The translations under genes were made by a program, and so were the position numbers. The notes under the pieces were generated by a model. The model had not been told where the DNA came from, made no database searches, and saw only the letters and a program-made list of their open reading frames with translations. Below are positions 43,088 through 51,513 of a DNA stretch of 64,000 bases, piece by piece; the first letter of the stretch is position 1, and every line of letters begins with the position of its first letter. Source of the DNA: JAAZLS01 sp964585925 (lineage in GTDB: Bacteria; Bacillota; Dethiobacteria; DTU022); assembly GCA_964585925.1 (NCBI GenBank), contig CAZPFS010000005.1, positions 1 through 64,000 on the forward strand. Direction: 5' to 3'.

Positions 43088-43106
43088 GGCAGGATAATTT
43101 CCTGCC
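43088..43106. other. Inverted repeat upstream of glyA
   Basis: GGCAGGA (43088-43094) and TCCTGCC (43100-43106) form a perfect 7-bp stem with a 5-nt loop, 8 bp before the glyA SD (AGGGAGG). It may be an operator or a leader hairpin. There is no T tract. Confidence 0.4.
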
Positions 43107-43125
43107 GGTTACAGGGAGGCTCGTC

Positions 43126-44397
43126 ATGAATCATAGGCTGGTTGCCGATCAAATCGGAAAAACCAATCTTTGCCGGATCGATCCGGAAATAGCTGAAATA
43201 ATTGAGGCGGAGTTTGAACGCCAGCAAAATCATCTGGAATTGATCGCTTCGGAAAATATCGCCAGCCAGGCGGTGTTGGAGGCCCAAGGTTCGGTTTTGA
43301 CCAATAAATATGCCGAAGGATACCCCGGCGCACGTTATTACGGGGGCTGTGCCGAGGTAGACCGGGCAGAAGAACTGGCCATCAGCCGGGCCAAAAAACT
43401 GTTTGGAGCGGAACATGTCAACGTTCAGCCTCATGCGGGGGCGCCGGCAAACCTGGCTGTATATTTGGCCATGCTCAAGCCCGGTGATAAAATTCTGGGA
43501 ATGGATCTGGCTCACGGGGGTCATCTTACCCACGGCAGCCGCGCCAATCTTTCTGGCCGATATTTTAAGGCCTTCGGCTACGGAGTGGATCCGGTCACGG
43601 AACAAATAGATATGGAAGAAGTGCGCCGTCTGGCACAGGAGATCCGGCCCAGGCTGATCATCGCCGGAGCAAGCTCGTACCCCCGGAAGATCGATTTTGC
43701 CGCCTTTTCAGATATCGCCCGGGACTGTGAGGCCCTGTTGATGGCGGATATGGCACACATTGCGGGTCTGGTAGCGACGGGTCTTCATCCCAACCCGGTT
43801 CCCTATGCCGATTTCGTGACCACCACCACCCACAAGACCCTGCGCGGTCCTCGGGGAGGGATGATCCTCTGCCGCCAGGAATTTGCCCGCCAGATTGATA
43901 AAGCTGTATTTCCCGGGCTGCAGGGCGGTCCCCTAATGCATGTGATCGCTGCCAAGGCGGTAGCCCTGAAGGAGGCGCTGGAACCTTCTTTCGGGGTTTA
44001 TCAGCAAAAGGTAGTGGAAAACGCCGCCGTACTGGCGGATTCGCTGAGAGAACGCGGATTCAGGCTGGTCACCGGCGGCACGGATAACCACCTGGTGCTG
44101 ATCGATCTTCGCGCCCAGGGAATATCCGGGTTGGAGGCGGAGCAGGTGCTGGATCGGGTAGGTATCACCGCCAATAAAAACGGCATCCCCTTTGATCCGG
44201 AGGGACCAAACATAACCAGCGGTCTGCGACTGGGCACCCCGGCCATAACTTCACGGGGGATGGGTACGGATCAGATGCGAAAAATTGCCATGTTTATTCA
44301 GGAATCTCTTTGCCACCGGGAAAACCCGGGCCGGCTGAACCAGATCAAAGAACAGGTGATCAGCCTATGCCGGCAGTATCCCCTGCCGCACGGTTAA
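43126..44397 (+). CDS. glyA: Serine hydroxymethyltransferase
   Basis: A 423-residue PLP enzyme that interconverts serine and glycine with tetrahydrofolate, the main source of one-carbon units. It has HLELIASENIASQAVLEAQG, KYAEGYPGARYYGG and the PLP lysine in TTTHKTLRGPRGG. Length is normal. It lies in the ywlE-rpiB-glyA-comEB order common to Firmicutes. ATG 43126 follows AGGGAGG. Confidence 0.97.
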   Translation: MNHRLVADQIGKTNLCRIDPEIAEIIEAEFERQQNHLELIASENIASQAVLEAQGSVLTNKYAEGYPGARYYGGCAEVDRAEELAISRAKKLFGAEHVNVQPHAGAPANLAVYLAMLKPGDKILGMDLAHGGHLTHGSRANLSGRYFKAFGYGVDPVTEQIDMEEVRRLAQEIRPRLIIAGASSYPRKIDFAAFSDIARDCEALLMADMAHIAGLVATGLHPNPVPYADFVTTTTHKTLRGPRGGMILCRQEFARQIDKAVFPGLQGGPLMHVIAAKAVALKEALEPSFGVYQQKVVENAAVLADSLRERGFRLVTGGTDNHLVLIDLRAQGISGLEAEQVLDRVGITANKNGIPFDPEGPNITSGLRLGTPAITSRGMGTDQMRKIAMFIQESLCHRENPGRLNQIKEQVISLCRQYPLPHG

Positions 44398-44443
44398 CAC
44401 TGAAGCGCAGTGATCAATGATCAATAAAGCGGAGGAACAAAGA

Positions 44444-44887
44444 ATGGACAGGCCATCATGGGATTCCTATTTTATGGACATTGCCAGAGTGGTTGCTTCC
44501 CGCTCCACCTGCCTGCGCCGGCAGGTGGGGGCGGTTATGGTAAAAGAGCGAAGGCTGCTGACCACTGGCTATAATGGCAGCCCCAGGGGACTGAAACATT
44601 GCCGGGAACTGGGATGTCTGCGGGAAGAACTCCAGGTCCCGCCGGGAGAGAGGCACGAACTCTGCCGGGGGCTGCATGCCGAGCAAAACGCCATTATTCA
44701 GGGTGCAATCTACGGGGTCTCCATCAGGGGGGCCACCCTTTATTGCACCCATTTCCCCTGCAGCCTGTGTGCCAAGATGCTGATTAATTCCGGAATCTGT
44801 CATCTGGTGGTATCATCGGATTATCCCGATCCATTGTCCAAACAGCTGCTGGAAGAGGCAAAGGTGCTGATTACGCATTGCGACTGA
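44444..44887 (+). CDS. comEB: dCMP deaminase (ComEB-like)
   Basis: A 147-residue zinc-dependent deaminase with the HAEQNAI motif (zinc His and catalytic Glu) and the FPCSLCAKMLINSGI Cys pair. The family makes dUMP from dCMP for thymidylate synthesis. ATG 44444 has GGAGG 8 nt upstream; ATG 44417 in frame is less suited. It follows glyA by 46 bp. Confidence 0.92.
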   Translation: MDRPSWDSYFMDIARVVASRSTCLRRQVGAVMVKERRLLTTGYNGSPRGLKHCRELGCLREELQVPPGERHELCRGLHAEQNAIIQGAIYGVSIRGATLYCTHFPCSLCAKMLINSGICHLVVSSDYPDPLSKQLLEEAKVLITHCD

Positions 44888-44913
44888 TGGGAAACGATGC
44901 CAGGTTGTTAGGG

Positions 44914-44942
44914 TTGTCAACCGGCAGTTAAAATAGTATTCT
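44914..44942 (+). promoter_or_regulatory. Candidate promoter of the V-type ATPase operon
   Basis: TTGTCA (44914-44919) and TATTCT (44937-44942) are 17 nt apart, about 57 bp before the first ATPase gene. This is the best SigA-like match in the gap after comEB. Confidence 0.5.
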
Positions 44943-44998
44943 TAGGATGACCCGGAGATAGTCAAAAGATCGCATCATCAGGAAAGGTGGTGAATTAT

Positions 44999-45325
44999 TT
45001 GACCTTGCAATTTGTGCAATCTATCAGGGAAGCAGAAGAAAAAGCCGAATCTCTAATCCGGGAGGCCACCTTACAGGCTCGCCAGATCCGCAAACAGGCC
45101 GAAACCAAATCGATCCAATTGGCAGAGCAGTTTCGGGCCGAGACAACAGTCCAAATCCGGGAAATATTGGAACGGTCGAAACAGGAGGCCCATGAAAAGG
45201 CGAAGCCTTTGGTGAAAGCCCAGCAACAGGAGGTTGCCAGGCTGAAAATAAAAGCAGAAAATAGAGTACCCGAGGCAGTGGCTTTCATCAAGGAAAGGAT
45301 TGTGAAACTTCATGCCGGTAGTTGA
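44999..45325 (+). CDS. V/A-type ATPase stalk subunit G/H
   Basis: A 108-residue, almost wholly alpha-helical, charged protein (QSIREAEEKAESLIREATLQA... KPLVKAQQQEVARLKIKAE). It matches the peripheral-stalk subunit H of archaeal A-ATPases (NtpF in Enterococcus), which pairs with subunit E. TTG 44999 follows AAAGGTGG; GTG 44987 overlaps the SD. As first gene of the operon it is in the place of ntpF. Confidence 0.8.
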   Translation: MTLQFVQSIREAEEKAESLIREATLQARQIRKQAETKSIQLAEQFRAETTVQIREILERSKQEAHEKAKPLVKAQQQEVARLKIKAENRVPEAVAFIKERIVKLHAGS

Positions 45326-47261
45326 AATGAAAAAACTGTTCCTCCTAGCTCATCGGGAAGAACAGGGCAGAATTGTGGAACTCTTGCAGAAATTCGGCAC
45401 ATTGGAATTGACGAATGTTCAGACTTCCCCCCGCTGGGAGACGATGAAATCTTTAATGGAACCGGATCGACCGGCAGATCAGACCGCCCTGCTGGAGGGC
45501 CGACTGGGCGAAGTGCAGTATGCCCTTGATTTTTTGCAGCGCCACTATCCGCAAAAGAAAAATTTTGTTCAGCAGTTTACCGGTACAAAATTAAATTTGA
45601 CCTTTGAGGTATTTAACGGTTATATTGGCCGCTTTCAGGAGGTGGAAGAAGCATGCATTTCCTGCAGAGAGGCGGAACAGAGTTTGGCCCAAATTCGCAA
45701 TGAAGAGATCCGCTGCGGCACCTTGTTGGCCGAACTGGGCCCCTGGAGATCGCTGGATCTTCCCCTGGAGGAAATCCGCACCTCCGGCCGGATCAGAACC
45801 CGGCTGGCGGTAGTGCCGGCAGAGAAGCTGGACATTTTGCATAATGAGCTTGCTGAAAAGATGGAGGATTGTTATTTTGAAATAATATCACGGGAAAAAG
45901 ACCGGGTATTCTGTTTCCTGATCTCCTTGCTGGAGGATGAGCCCGCGGTACAGGAAATATTCAAATTAGCCGGGGCCAGTGAAACCAATTTCCCCGGTAT
46001 TTCCGGCACGGCGGAAGAAGCAATTGAAGCGGTCCAGCAGCGGTTGCACGGCCTGGAAGAGGAAAAAGCAACGGTGAAAACCGGAACCGAAAAACTGCTG
46101 GTTCACCGGCCGTTGCTTATGGCTTACCATGATTACCTGCAAAACGAATTGACCAAACAGGAAGCGGTTGCAAATTTGGCCCGGACGGAAGCTGCGTTTT
46201 ATCTGGAAGGATGGATCCCTGCTCCGGCCTATCCGGAGTTGGCGGAAACCCTTGAAAAACAGTCCGACACAGCGGTGCTCACTGTCCGGAATCCTGAGCC
46301 GGGGGAGGATTTCCCGATCCTTCTTCACAATCAGGGACCCGGGGAACCCTATGAAGCAGTGACCAGGCTTTATGGGTTGCCTTCCAAAAGCGACTATGAT
46401 CCAACCCCGCTCATGGCCCCTTTCTTTTTTGCCTGTTTTGGAATTTGCCTGGGTGATGTGGGTTATGGGATCTTGCTCTCCTTGGCCGCCTTTGTATTGA
46501 GGCGAAAATTGAAGCTGGCGGGAATGGGGCGGCAATTGATCAATCTTCTTTTCTGGGGGGGCATATCCTCGATTATCTTCGGCGTGCTGATGGGAGGCTG
46601 GTTTGGCGACCTGATTCCGATCCCTCCGCTGTGGTTTAACCCCCTTGATGATCCAATGAAAATGCTGATTTTTTCATTTGTAATTGGTATTATTCAGATT
46701 TACTTTGGAATGGCGATCAAGGCTCATCAGAATATCAGGGATGGAAAGCCCTGGGACGCCCTGTTTGATCAGGGGGGATGGTACCTGTTTTTAAGCGGTA
46801 TGATTTTGATGATCCTTTTAAAGGGCCCTGTCGGCAAATGGATGGCCATCGGCGGTGCGCTGGTGCTTATCCTGACTCAGGGGCGATCCCAGAAAAATCC
46901 CATCCGTAAGCTGTTAAGCGGCCTGTTAAGCTTGTATGACGTGACCGGTTTTTTAAGTGACGTCCTCTCCTATTCCCGTCTTCTGGCCCTCGGTTTGGCT
47001 ACCGGGGTAATCGCTTCGGCACTCAATACGATGGGCGGATTGCTGGCCGGCAGCATACCAGGAATTATCGTGATGGTCATTTTGCTGATCGGCGGGCACA
47101 TTTTTAACCTGGTAATCAGTACCCTGAGTTCCTATGTTCATACCAGCCGACTGCAGTATATAGAATTTTTCGGCAAATTTTTTGCAGGTGGAGGCAAGGC
47201 ATTCAAGCCTTTTCAAATTCAGACTAAATTTGTGGATGTGGAAGAAAGGGAGGCATGTTAA
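45312..47261 (+). CDS. V/A-type ATPase subunit I
   Basis: A 649-residue protein with a soluble N-terminal half (about 1-350, coiled) and a membrane C-terminal half of about eight helices. It starts VVEMKKLFLLAHREEQGRIVELLQKFG, typical of AtpI/NtpI. SYSRLLALGLATGVIASALN contains the conserved Arg that faces the rotor ring for ion translocation. It overlaps the previous gene by 14 bp and the next by 7 bp. Confidence 0.93.
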   Translation: MPVVEMKKLFLLAHREEQGRIVELLQKFGTLELTNVQTSPRWETMKSLMEPDRPADQTALLEGRLGEVQYALDFLQRHYPQKKNFVQQFTGTKLNLTFEVFNGYIGRFQEVEEACISCREAEQSLAQIRNEEIRCGTLLAELGPWRSLDLPLEEIRTSGRIRTRLAVVPAEKLDILHNELAEKMEDCYFEIISREKDRVFCFLISLLEDEPAVQEIFKLAGASETNFPGISGTAEEAIEAVQQRLHGLEEEKATVKTGTEKLLVHRPLLMAYHDYLQNELTKQEAVANLARTEAAFYLEGWIPAPAYPELAETLEKQSDTAVLTVRNPEPGEDFPILLHNQGPGEPYEAVTRLYGLPSKSDYDPTPLMAPFFFACFGICLGDVGYGILLSLAAFVLRRKLKLAGMGRQLINLLFWGGISSIIFGVLMGGWFGDLIPIPPLWFNPLDDPMKMLIFSFVIGIIQIYFGMAIKAHQNIRDGKPWDALFDQGGWYLFLSGMILMILLKGPVGKWMAIGGALVLILTQGRSQKNPIRKLLSGLLSLYDVTGFLSDVLSYSRLLALGLATGVIASALNTMGGLLAGSIPGIIVMVILLIGGHIFNLVISTLSSYVHTSRLQYIEFFGKFFAGGGKAFKPFQIQTKFVDVEEREAC

Positions 47262-47734
47262 AAGTGTCAGGGATTGTATTAGCGCTTTTGGGGGTAGCAT
47301 TGGCAGTCAGTTTGCCGGGAACCGGCTCGGCCATGGGTGTGGGGCTGGTGGGGCAAAGTGCGGCCGGGGTGATCACCGAGGATCCCGATAAGTTTGGGCA
47401 GACCTTGCTGTTACAGGCTCTTCCGGGTACACAGGGAATCTACGGTTTATTGACCGGTTTTATCATTATGCTCCGGATAGGGGTGTTTGGAGGAAATCTT
47501 TTAGAGCTGACAATGGAACAGGGTTTTGCCATCATGATGGCTTCCCTGCCGGTGGCCATTGTAGGCTTTTTATCGGCCATCTATCAGGGTTATGCGGCCG
47601 CGGCAGGGGTGGGGTTGATTGCCAAACGGCCCGAAGAACTGGGCAAGGCGATCATCTATGCGGTAATGGTGGAGACCTATGCCGTTCTTTCATTGCTGGC
47701 TTCAATTATGCTGGTCTTTGGTATTCAACTGTAA
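47255..47734 (+). CDS. V-type ATPase subunit K (rotor ring, Na+-type site)
   Basis: A 159-residue proteolipid with four transmembrane helices in two hairpins, the duplicated V-type ring subunit. Residues matching the Na+ ligands of Enterococcus hirae NtpK are visible: Leu56, Thr59 and Gln60 in LPGTQG, Gln111 in YQGYAAAAG and Glu140 in MVETYAV. Only the second hairpin carries the ion-binding Glu. The start is ATG 47255; GTG 47264 is possible. Confidence 0.93.
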   Translation: MLKVSGIVLALLGVALAVSLPGTGSAMGVGLVGQSAAGVITEDPDKFGQTLLLQALPGTQGIYGLLTGFIIMLRIGVFGGNLLELTMEQGFAIMMASLPVAIVGFLSAIYQGYAAAAGVGLIAKRPEELGKAIIYAVMVETYAVLSLLASIMLVFGIQL

Positions 47735-47749
47735 GGGGTGTATAAATTG

Positions 47750-48358
47750 ATGAACCGGGGAGCAGATCGGATTGTCCAGCGTATTTTGGCCGATGCAAGG
47801 TCCCGGGCGGAAGCCCTGGTGGCGGAGGCGAAAGAACAGGCAACCCGGGTAATTGACGGGGCGGAAAAAAGGGCAATCGATCAACAGAAGCAGGATCTAA
47901 AACAGGCAGAGTTGCAGGCGGCGGAAGAAAGCCGGTGTATCCTGGGGTCCGTTCAACTGGAAGCACGGAAAAACATGCTGCAAGCCAAGCAGGATATCAT
48001 TGAGGCTGTTTTCAACCGGGCCCTGAACGATTTTTCGAATCTGGATCCCGAAAGCTACTTCCAGCTTCTGGGCAGGTTAATCGTGGCGGCGTCGGAAAAA
48101 GGCGATGAATTGGTGATTTTATCGCCCCGGGATAAAGAAAGGGTTCCCGCGGGTTTTATGGAAGGGATAAACAAGCAGCTGCTAAGTACCGGCCATAAAG
48201 GGGACCTGGCTGTGGCGGAACAAACCCGCGATTTTTCCGGGGGGGCAATTCTTCAGGCCGGCGGTGTGGAAATAAACAGTTCTTTTGCTGCTTTGCTGGA
48301 GATGTACCGGGAAGAGTTGGAGCCTGCTGTGGCAGCCTTGTTGTTTGAAAGGGAGTAG
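47750..48358 (+). CDS. V/A-type ATPase subunit E
   Basis: A 202-residue peripheral-stalk subunit with a long N-terminal helix (DRIVQRILADARSRAEALVAEAKEQATRVID) and a globular C-terminal part (EQTRDFSGGAILQAGGVEINSSFAALLEMYREEL), the usual subunit E layout. ATG 47750 follows AAGGGG; in-frame GTG 47738 and TTG 47747 are alternatives. Confidence 0.9.
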   Translation: MNRGADRIVQRILADARSRAEALVAEAKEQATRVIDGAEKRAIDQQKQDLKQAELQAAEESRCILGSVQLEARKNMLQAKQDIIEAVFNRALNDFSNLDPESYFQLLGRLIVAASEKGDELVILSPRDKERVPAGFMEGINKQLLSTGHKGDLAVAEQTRDFSGGAILQAGGVEINSSFAALLEMYREELEPAVAALLFERE

Positions 48359-48400
48359 GCTTTTATTTTCCATTGTTCTAGTAAAAGGGAGCGGAATTTG

Positions 48401-49408
48401 ATGGCTGTCAGCAAAACGAAATATGCTTACGCGGTAGGACGGGTCAGGGTTCTGGAAACCAGGCTTTTGGACAAGAGCAAATTCGATCGCATGCTGGAAG
48501 CCGGTGCCGCGGAAGAAGTCCTAAAGGTGCTTGCGGAAACCGGTTACAGCAGCTATTTGGCAGATATTGACGGCGCACTTGATTTTGAGATGATCCTTAG
48601 AAAAGAAATAACCCGGATACATGATGAGTTTAAAAAAATGAGCCCGCAGCCCGAGTTGGTGGCGCTAATGGCGATCAACTTTGATCTGCACAATCTCAAG
48701 GTGCTGTTTAAAAGCAAATATCTGGGTGTGGAGAATACGGACATTCTGTTTCCCGCGGGAATGATAGCTCTCGATCAGTTAAAAAATGCGGTGGAGGAAG
48801 AAAATTTCTGGGGGCTTCCCGCACCGGTGCGGCTGGCCGGGGAAAAAATTCTGGAAGAATCTGTGGTTTCCCGGGATCCCCAGTTGATAGATCTCTATCT
48901 GGATGGTGCTTTTTATGATCTGAAACTGGCTGTTGCTCGTAAAAACCGCTCCTCCTTTTTGGAGGGGTTGTTCCAGAGGCAGATAGATTTGCTCAACATC
49001 AACACCTTTCTGCGGGTAAAAAAGATGGGCAGAACGGACGATTTTTTGAAAAAGGCCCTGCTTTCGGGGGGGTTGATTGATGTCTCATTCTTTCCGGGCC
49101 TTCTGGATGAGGGGCTGGAATCTTTAATCAGCGGGCTGTCCGCCACTTGCTATTCAGCGATTGCCGAGGAGGGGATTCGGGAATGGCAGGAGACGGGAAC
49201 CGCCACCCGCCTGGAGAAGCTGGCCGATGATTTTATTACGGATTACCTGGAAGGAGAAAAATCCTCGCCCTTTGGCCCCGAGCCGCTGATCGGTTACCTT
49301 TGGGCCAAACAGATCGAGATTAAAAATATTCGCTTGATCATGGTAGGGAAAATCAACGGTCTGCCAGTAGAAGCGATCAGGGAGAGATTGCGCAATGTCT
49401 ACCTATAA
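48401..49408 (+). CDS. V/A-type ATPase subunit C
   Basis: A 335-residue helical, funnel-like subunit joining the central shaft to the K ring. It starts KTKYAYAVGRVRVLETRLLDKSKFDRML, and the C-terminus has GYLWAKQIEIKNIRLIMVGKINGL, both typical of NtpC/AtpC. ATG 48401 is chosen; TTG 48398 is one codon earlier. Its end overlaps the next gene by 14 bp. Confidence 0.93.
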   Translation: MAVSKTKYAYAVGRVRVLETRLLDKSKFDRMLEAGAAEEVLKVLAETGYSSYLADIDGALDFEMILRKEITRIHDEFKKMSPQPELVALMAINFDLHNLKVLFKSKYLGVENTDILFPAGMIALDQLKNAVEEENFWGLPAPVRLAGEKILEESVVSRDPQLIDLYLDGAFYDLKLAVARKNRSSFLEGLFQRQIDLLNINTFLRVKKMGRTDDFLKKALLSGGLIDVSFFPGLLDEGLESLISGLSATCYSAIAEEGIREWQETGTATRLEKLADDFITDYLEGEKSSPFGPEPLIGYLWAKQIEIKNIRLIMVGKINGLPVEAIRERLRNVYL

Positions 49409-49724
49409 GATAGCCGTGATCGGCGACAAAGACTCGATCCTGGGGTTTAAAACCCTGGGCATAGATACTTTTCCGGTGGGGGCCGCCGGGGAGGCGCTAT
49501 CGGTTTTGAGAAAACTGTCCGGTCAGAGCTACGGGGTGATTTTCATCACCGAGGAATTGGCCGGGCAACTGAAAGATCCCCTGGAGGAGCTGAACAAGCG
49601 TTTCCTGCCGGCGGTAGTCCTGATCCCCAACAGCCAGGGGACCTTGGGGATTGGGATGCAAAATATAAAAGAAAAAGTGGAGAAAGCGATTGGCGCTGAT
49701 ATCCTTTTCAGGAAAGAAGGGTGA
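49395..49724 (+). CDS. V/A-type ATPase subunit F
   Basis: A 109-residue protein with MSTYKIAVIGDKDSILGFKTLGID and YGVIFITEELAGQL, the conserved Rossmann-like fold of the small rotor subunit F (NtpG). It binds subunit D in the central shaft. It overlaps subunit C and precedes A. Confidence 0.93.
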   Translation: MSTYKIAVIGDKDSILGFKTLGIDTFPVGAAGEALSVLRKLSGQSYGVIFITEELAGQLKDPLEELNKRFLPAVVLIPNSQGTLGIGMQNIKEKVEKAIGADILFRKEG

Positions 49725-49728
49725 GACT

Positions 49729-51513
49729 TTGGAGACAGGAAAAATAATCAAAGTTTCGGGCCCTCTGGTAGTGGCCGAGAATATGACCGGCGCCCGGATG
49801 TATGATCTGGTCAGGGTGAGCGAATCCCGGCTGATGGGAGAGATCATCGAACTGCAGGGCGACCGGGCTTCCATTCAGGTCTATGAGGAAACCGGTGGGT
49901 TGGGGCCGGGGGAACCGGTCTATAACACCGGAACGCCACTCAGTGTGGAGCTGGGCCCGGGGCTGATCGAAGGAATATTTGACGGCGTACAGCGACCTTT
50001 GAACATTATGCAGCAGAAGGTCGGCGACTATATCACCCGGGGGGTGGAGGTGCCCTCTCTGGATCGAGAGCGCAAGTGGAAATTTGAGCCCAAAGTCCGA
50101 GCCGGGGACCTGGTCCAGGCCGGTGACGTTCTAGGCGCGGTTCAGGAATCCACATTGGTGGAGCACCGGATCATGCTCCCTCCCACCATTCCCTCCGGGA
50201 AGATCGTGGAGATATTTAGCGGGGAATTCACGGTGACCGAGGTCATCTGCCGGGTGGAAGTGGGTCCGGAGACGCTGGAGCTGACCATGCTCCAGAGATG
50301 GCCCATTCGCCAGGGGCGGCCTTACCGGAAAAAACTGGGGCCCCATGTACCCATGATTACCGGCCAGCGGATCATCGACGCCTTATTTCCCATCGCCAAG
50401 GGGGGAACCGCCTGTATCCCCGGCCCCTTCGGCAGTGGAAAGACCGTCACCCAGCACCAGCTGGCCAAGTGGGCCGACGCCGAGATTGTGGTCTATATCG
50501 GCTGCGGGGAGCGGGGCAATGAGATGACCGATGTCTTGAAAGAGTTCCCGGAGCTGGAGGACCCCAAGACCGGCCAGCCATTGATGAAAAGAACGGTCTT
50601 GATTGCCAATACTTCCAACATGCCGGTGGCGGCCCGGGAGGCTTCCATCTATACCGGGATCACTATCGCCGAATATTTCAGGGATATGGGCTACAGCGTG
50701 GCCCTGATGGCTGATTCCACCTCTCGCTGGGCGGAAGCCCTGCGGGAGATGTCCGGGCGGCTGGAAGAGATGCCCGGCGAGGAAGGTTATCCGGCTTATC
50801 TGGGCACCCGCATGGCCGACTTTTATGAGAGAGCCGGACGGACGATCTGCCTGGGCAGCGATTCGCGGGAAGCGGCGCTGACGGTGGTGGGGGCGGTTTC
50901 TCCTCCCGGGGGAGACCTTTCCGAGCCCGTATCCCAGGCCACGCTCCGGGTGGTCAAAGTTTTCTGGGGACTTGATGCGGCCCTGGCCTACCGACGCCAC
51001 TTTCCGGCCATCAACTGGCTGTTGAGCTATTCCCTCTACCTGGAGAACGTCACCCCCTATTTCAATGAGCTGCTGGGGGAAAAGTGGTCCGCGTTGCGCA
51101 TCGAGGCCATGAGGCTGCTTCAGGAGGAGGCGGAACTGGAGGAGATCGTGCGCCTGGTGGGGATTGACGCTCTGTCGCCCCGCGAGAGGCTGATCCTGGA
51201 GACCTCCAAGTCTATCCGGGAAGATTTTTTACACCAGAACGCCATGCACGAGGTGGACACCTACACCTCGGTTCAGAAGCAACTGCTGATGCTGGATCTG
51301 ATTCTGCACTACTACCGGGAAGCGCTGAGACTGGTGGAGAAAGACGATATCGGACTGGATCTGGAAAAGCTGTTCTCCCTGCCGGTGCGCGATAGAATTG
51401 CCCGGGCCAAGTATGTCCCCGAGGCGGAACTGGCTGAGCTGGAATCAATCCACGCGGAGATCAGGGAACAGGTATCACACTTGAGCGGCGAGGGGGAGGA
51501 TGAAGATGCTTAA
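49729..51513 (+). CDS. V/A-type ATPase catalytic subunit A
   Basis: A 594-residue catalytic subunit. It starts TGKIIKVSGPLVVAENM, has the non-homologous insert typical of V/A-type A subunits (about 115-190), Walker A GPFGSGKTVTQHQLAKW (about 230), YIGCGERGNEMTDVL and ADSTSRWAEALREMSGRLEEMPGEEGYP. The start is TTG 49729 after AAGGGTG. This gene and the next two are visibly richer in G+C than the first half of the operon. Confidence 0.96.
   Translation: METGKIIKVSGPLVVAENMTGARMYDLVRVSESRLMGEIIELQGDRASIQVYEETGGLGPGEPVYNTGTPLSVELGPGLIEGIFDGVQRPLNIMQQKVGDYITRGVEVPSLDRERKWKFEPKVRAGDLVQAGDVLGAVQESTLVEHRIMLPPTIPSGKIVEIFSGEFTVTEVICRVEVGPETLELTMLQRWPIRQGRPYRKKLGPHVPMITGQRIIDALFPIAKGGTACIPGPFGSGKTVTQHQLAKWADAEIVVYIGCGERGNEMTDVLKEFPELEDPKTGQPLMKRTVLIANTSNMPVAAREASIYTGITIAEYFRDMGYSVALMADSTSRWAEALREMSGRLEEMPGEEGYPAYLGTRMADFYERAGRTICLGSDSREAALTVVGAVSPPGGDLSEPVSQATLRVVKVFWGLDAALAYRRHFPAINWLLSYSLYLENVTPYFNELLGEKWSALRIEAMRLLQEEAELEEIVRLVGIDALSPRERLILETSKSIREDFLHQNAMHEVDTYTSVQKQLLMLDLILHYYREALRLVEKDDIGLDLEKLFSLPVRDRIARAKYVPEAELAELESIHAEIREQVSHLSGEGEDEDA

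Noticed and set aside
50383..51000. 205-codon frame antisense to ATPase subunit A
   Set aside because: GC-rich coding sequence gives long antisense frames; no similarity seen.
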